From Flaccisagitta enflata (Eukaryota; Chaetognatha; Sagittoidea; Aphragmophora): DNA of 64,000 nt. Position numbers and translations under genes: made by a program. The notes beneath the pieces are model-generated. The model saw nothing but the letters and a program-made list of their open reading frames with translations, made no database searches and was not told where the DNA came from. Shown here piece after piece: positions 62,145 through 64,000 of the stretch (position 1 is its first letter; every line of letters begins with the position of its first letter). The DNA is taken from NCBI GenBank assembly GCA_965153355.1, contig OZ231128.1:18352001-18416000 (forward strand). The letters run 5' to 3'.

Positions 62145-62219
62145 GACAATAATGAAGCTGGAATACTTTTAGTGGACACATTGTGTCTAAGGATACTTGG
62201 TGCATACATTATATCATAA
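62145..62219 (+). CDS. XK-related gene, last exon with stop
   Basis: The acceptor is CATTTTCAG at 62144; the phase-0 frame reads DNNEAGILLVDTLCLRILGA, YIIS, then TAA. Without splicing the frame of exon 3 would run only to VIRVPWSFLY and stop; the spliced form gives a 786-residue protein. The short hydrophobic end (GILLVDTLCLRILGAYII) could be a membrane-associating tail. An AATAAA at 62731 is a possible but distant polyadenylation signal. Confidence 0.65.
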   Translation, partial: DNNEAGILLVDTLCLRILGAYIIS

Positions 62220-62289
62220 TCTGACTTAAAATGCAATTTGAACCATGCGATTCACATGAGAACGAGCAAGAAAATGATGATTTTTAGTG

Positions 62290-62680
62290 ATTTTCTGCTT
62301 ACACTTTTTTTCTTTTTCTGAGGTTGAAATTCTAAGAAAGCCAAATACAGGGAAATTTTGCATTTTGAAAAACATAGTTCTCTCTGTAATCGATTTGGGA
62401 AGAGAACTATGTTCTTTGTTTTTTCATTTTTTCATTTCCTATGCAAATTTAGAATTTCAACCAGCCCCCTGTCAGTGACAAAAAATGAAATAAGTACAAA
62501 TTTTCAAAGTGATTTTTTGATAACATTGGCTAAACTTGGTCCTTTTGCTGAATCAATGCAAATTTATCTTTTAAATACTATATCTGAGCCATCTCAATCA
62601 TCTTTATTCACTTATTTTTGCATTTTCATTAATACGTTTTTTCTATTTTGATCTTCTTTGAAACACAAAGTTGCCTTCGG
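62290..62680 (-). repeat. Dispersed ~430-bp repeat, reverse copy, with MITE at 62322-62462
   Basis: Reverse relative of 53010-53440. The MITE (141 bp, GGTTGAAATTCTAAG...TTTAGAATTTCAACC) is intact and contains its own inner inverted repeat (AAACATAGTTCTCT / AGAGAACTATGTT). Confidence 0.65.
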
Positions 62681-62789
62681 AGGGAAGCCGTCATAGGGTT
62701 CTCAATATTTCTCGTAAACACGCTCCCGGGAATAAACCGTAGGTCGAAAAAAATTGTCAAGACTGCAGACTTGGTGAAATAGTGTTTTT

Positions 62790-63625
62790 AGTCGCATGCA
62801 CGCAACTCTATACCTCGCTTTGCCCGTCCATCGGTCAGTTGGTTGGTTGGTCTGTCAGTTGGTTGGTCGGTTTGTTGGTCTGTCACACTTTTACTCTTTT
62901 TATCAATTTTATTCCTCTAAGTCATTTTAAGTCATTTTAGAGTACTATCTGGGCGAAAAAAATCTTTTGGTATGTTTACATGGATATCTCAAGTTAGAAT
63001 CAACAAATCATCAAAAAATTGGTGAGAAAATTAAAGACCTTCAAATTTGCAAGAGATTGACGCAAACCACATCCCTCTAGCTGTATGCGTCTAAGAGCTA
63101 TTTAAATTTGACTGAAATACTGCAGTTTCACTTTTGCCATTTCTACACAATCTTCTGATGATAACTTTTCATTCTTTTTTTTATTATTTCTAAACGCGTT
63201 GAGCTAGGCAGATGCGGTTTGCGTGGGCTGCTTGAAAATTTGAAGGGCTTCATTTATGTCACCAATTTTTTGATGATTTGATGATTCTTTTGAAAGCTGT
63301 GAGTCTTGATGTAGCAAAAGAATAGATAAAAAAAATCACAAGAAAATTTTGGCAAACCTTCACTCCTGAGTACCTGGAACAGCTCTACATCTCGCTTTCA
63401 AAACAAATGGCTGCCCTGATTCAGTCATAGGGAGCTCACACTAATTATCAATGACAATGGATTTATAATTGGTTTGTAATTCATTTTTACGCCAATGAAT
63501 ACAATTTTGTTACAGGACGAAAGATTTTTTCCGCCTAGATAGTATACTAAATCATTCCAAGTCATTCTAAGTCATACTAAGTCATTCTGTAAGTCTTGCA
63601 CGCAACTTAAAGGTGTTGGCCTTGT
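62790..63625 (-). mobile_element. Hairpin-ended element, copy 17, with AAGTCATT core and inner palindrome
   Basis: On the - strand it begins ACAAGGCCAACACCTTTAAG, TTGCGTGCAAG and ends in the hairpin AGTTGCGTGCATGCGACT (62790-62807). The core has AAGTCATTCT words (63545-63590) and an inverted-repeat segment (about 63003-63285: AAATCATCAAAAAATTGGTG / CACCAATTTTTTGATGATTT). It shares the AACACC 5' head with copies 3 and 9. Confidence 0.65.
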
Positions 63626-63816
63626 TTTATGCATAAGCTACAAATTAATGATGAAAATGAAAAATTAGCTTGGACATATCAAATTTATACTCCAATATTA
63701 ATCAAAAATAAGTAATCTCATGCATTTTTTAAGCTAGAGAGTGTTTTGATAGTTTCCAAAAGTAAAAGTAATATATGAAAAGTTAGGCTACAGGCAAATG
63801 TCACAATTCCCAGCAG
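63626..63816. other. No feature recognised
   Basis: AT-rich, non-coding. Confidence 0.4.
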
Positions 63817-63981
63817 TGTATCAATTCGCGCACACCCCTCTAAAGAGCTCTGGCTGGTCCTGATTGCTGAAGTATAATAAGGAATCATTATGATTTGTGA
63901 TTCTAGATTATTCAAACAAGTGTCCCCACGTTGTTTCCATAACATGTTAGGAGAGAAGGGGTGTGTGCCAATTGATACGCA
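63817..63981. mobile_element. ~165-bp MITE with GTATCAATT...CACACCCCT ends
   Basis: The left end GTGTATCAATTCGCGCACAC, CCCT is mirrored at the right (AGGGGTGTGTGCCAATTGAT, ACGC). Short, non-coding, TIR ~24 bp with few mismatches. Confidence 0.6.
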
Positions 63982-64000
63982 TGGTTTTGATGCTGTGAAA

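Overview
The window is animal nuclear DNA: spliced genes with GT-AG introns, very long di-, tri- and tetranucleotide microsatellites, and a dense load of small transposable elements. A short degenerate TTAGGG-type tract, a Penelope-like retroelement with hammerhead ribozymes, and a hairpin-ended repeat family resembling the Helentron-derived 'pearl'/HINE/DINE-1 elements suggest a non-insect, probably aquatic invertebrate. I cannot name the species. All recognisable host coding sequence is on the + strand. Most long open frames are translations of simple repeats and are not listed.

Gene 1 (4583-33514, +). Nine exons, all with consensus AG/GT borders and compatible phases, join into one 553-codon frame ending in TGA. 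The product is an IQ-motif-and-ankyrin-repeat protein like IQANK1: coiled coil, ankyrin repeats, second coiled coil with a Q/H-rich insert, acidic stretch, and a C-terminal domain that reads like a relic of the dynein heavy-chain AAA5/6 region. The N-terminus with the expected IQ motif was not found; it lies upstream, or in the first 4.5 kb in a form I did not recognise. Intron 2 is 20 kb and is filled with repeats, including two copies of a 738-bp repeat (one interrupted by a Tc1/mariner derivative), a 1.5-kb inverted-repeat block and a 3.4-kb element with ~140-bp terminal inverted repeats.

Intergenic region (33.5-50.3 kb). It holds tandem repeats, hairpin-ended elements, a Penelope-like element (38787-41159) and a pogo-like TA-flanked element (44233-45716). 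The Penelope-like element has ~217-bp inverted termini, each carrying a hammerhead motif, and an RT/GIY-YIG frame with a 41-proline run and a long poly-Q linker.

Gene 2 (50323-62219, +). Four exons join in frame into a 786-residue polytopic membrane protein of the XK-related family, with an unusually long cytosolic C-terminal half. Its 9.2-kb intron 1 contains inverted-repeat elements, a ~0.9-kb near-palindrome, and a hairpin-ended element that carries a 1.5-kb array of GTAAGTAT, which matches the U1 snRNA 5' splice-site consensus in the sense orientation.

Most noteworthy: (1) the dispersed hairpin-ended family (at least 17 copies), whose two terminal arms change together between subfamilies and which has an empty/filled site pair in this window; (2) the Penelope-like element with paired inverted hammerhead motifs; (3) a tandem array that repeats an exon end together with its splice donor; (4) introns with complementary GA and CT tracts next to their two splice sites; (5) the U1-consensus array.
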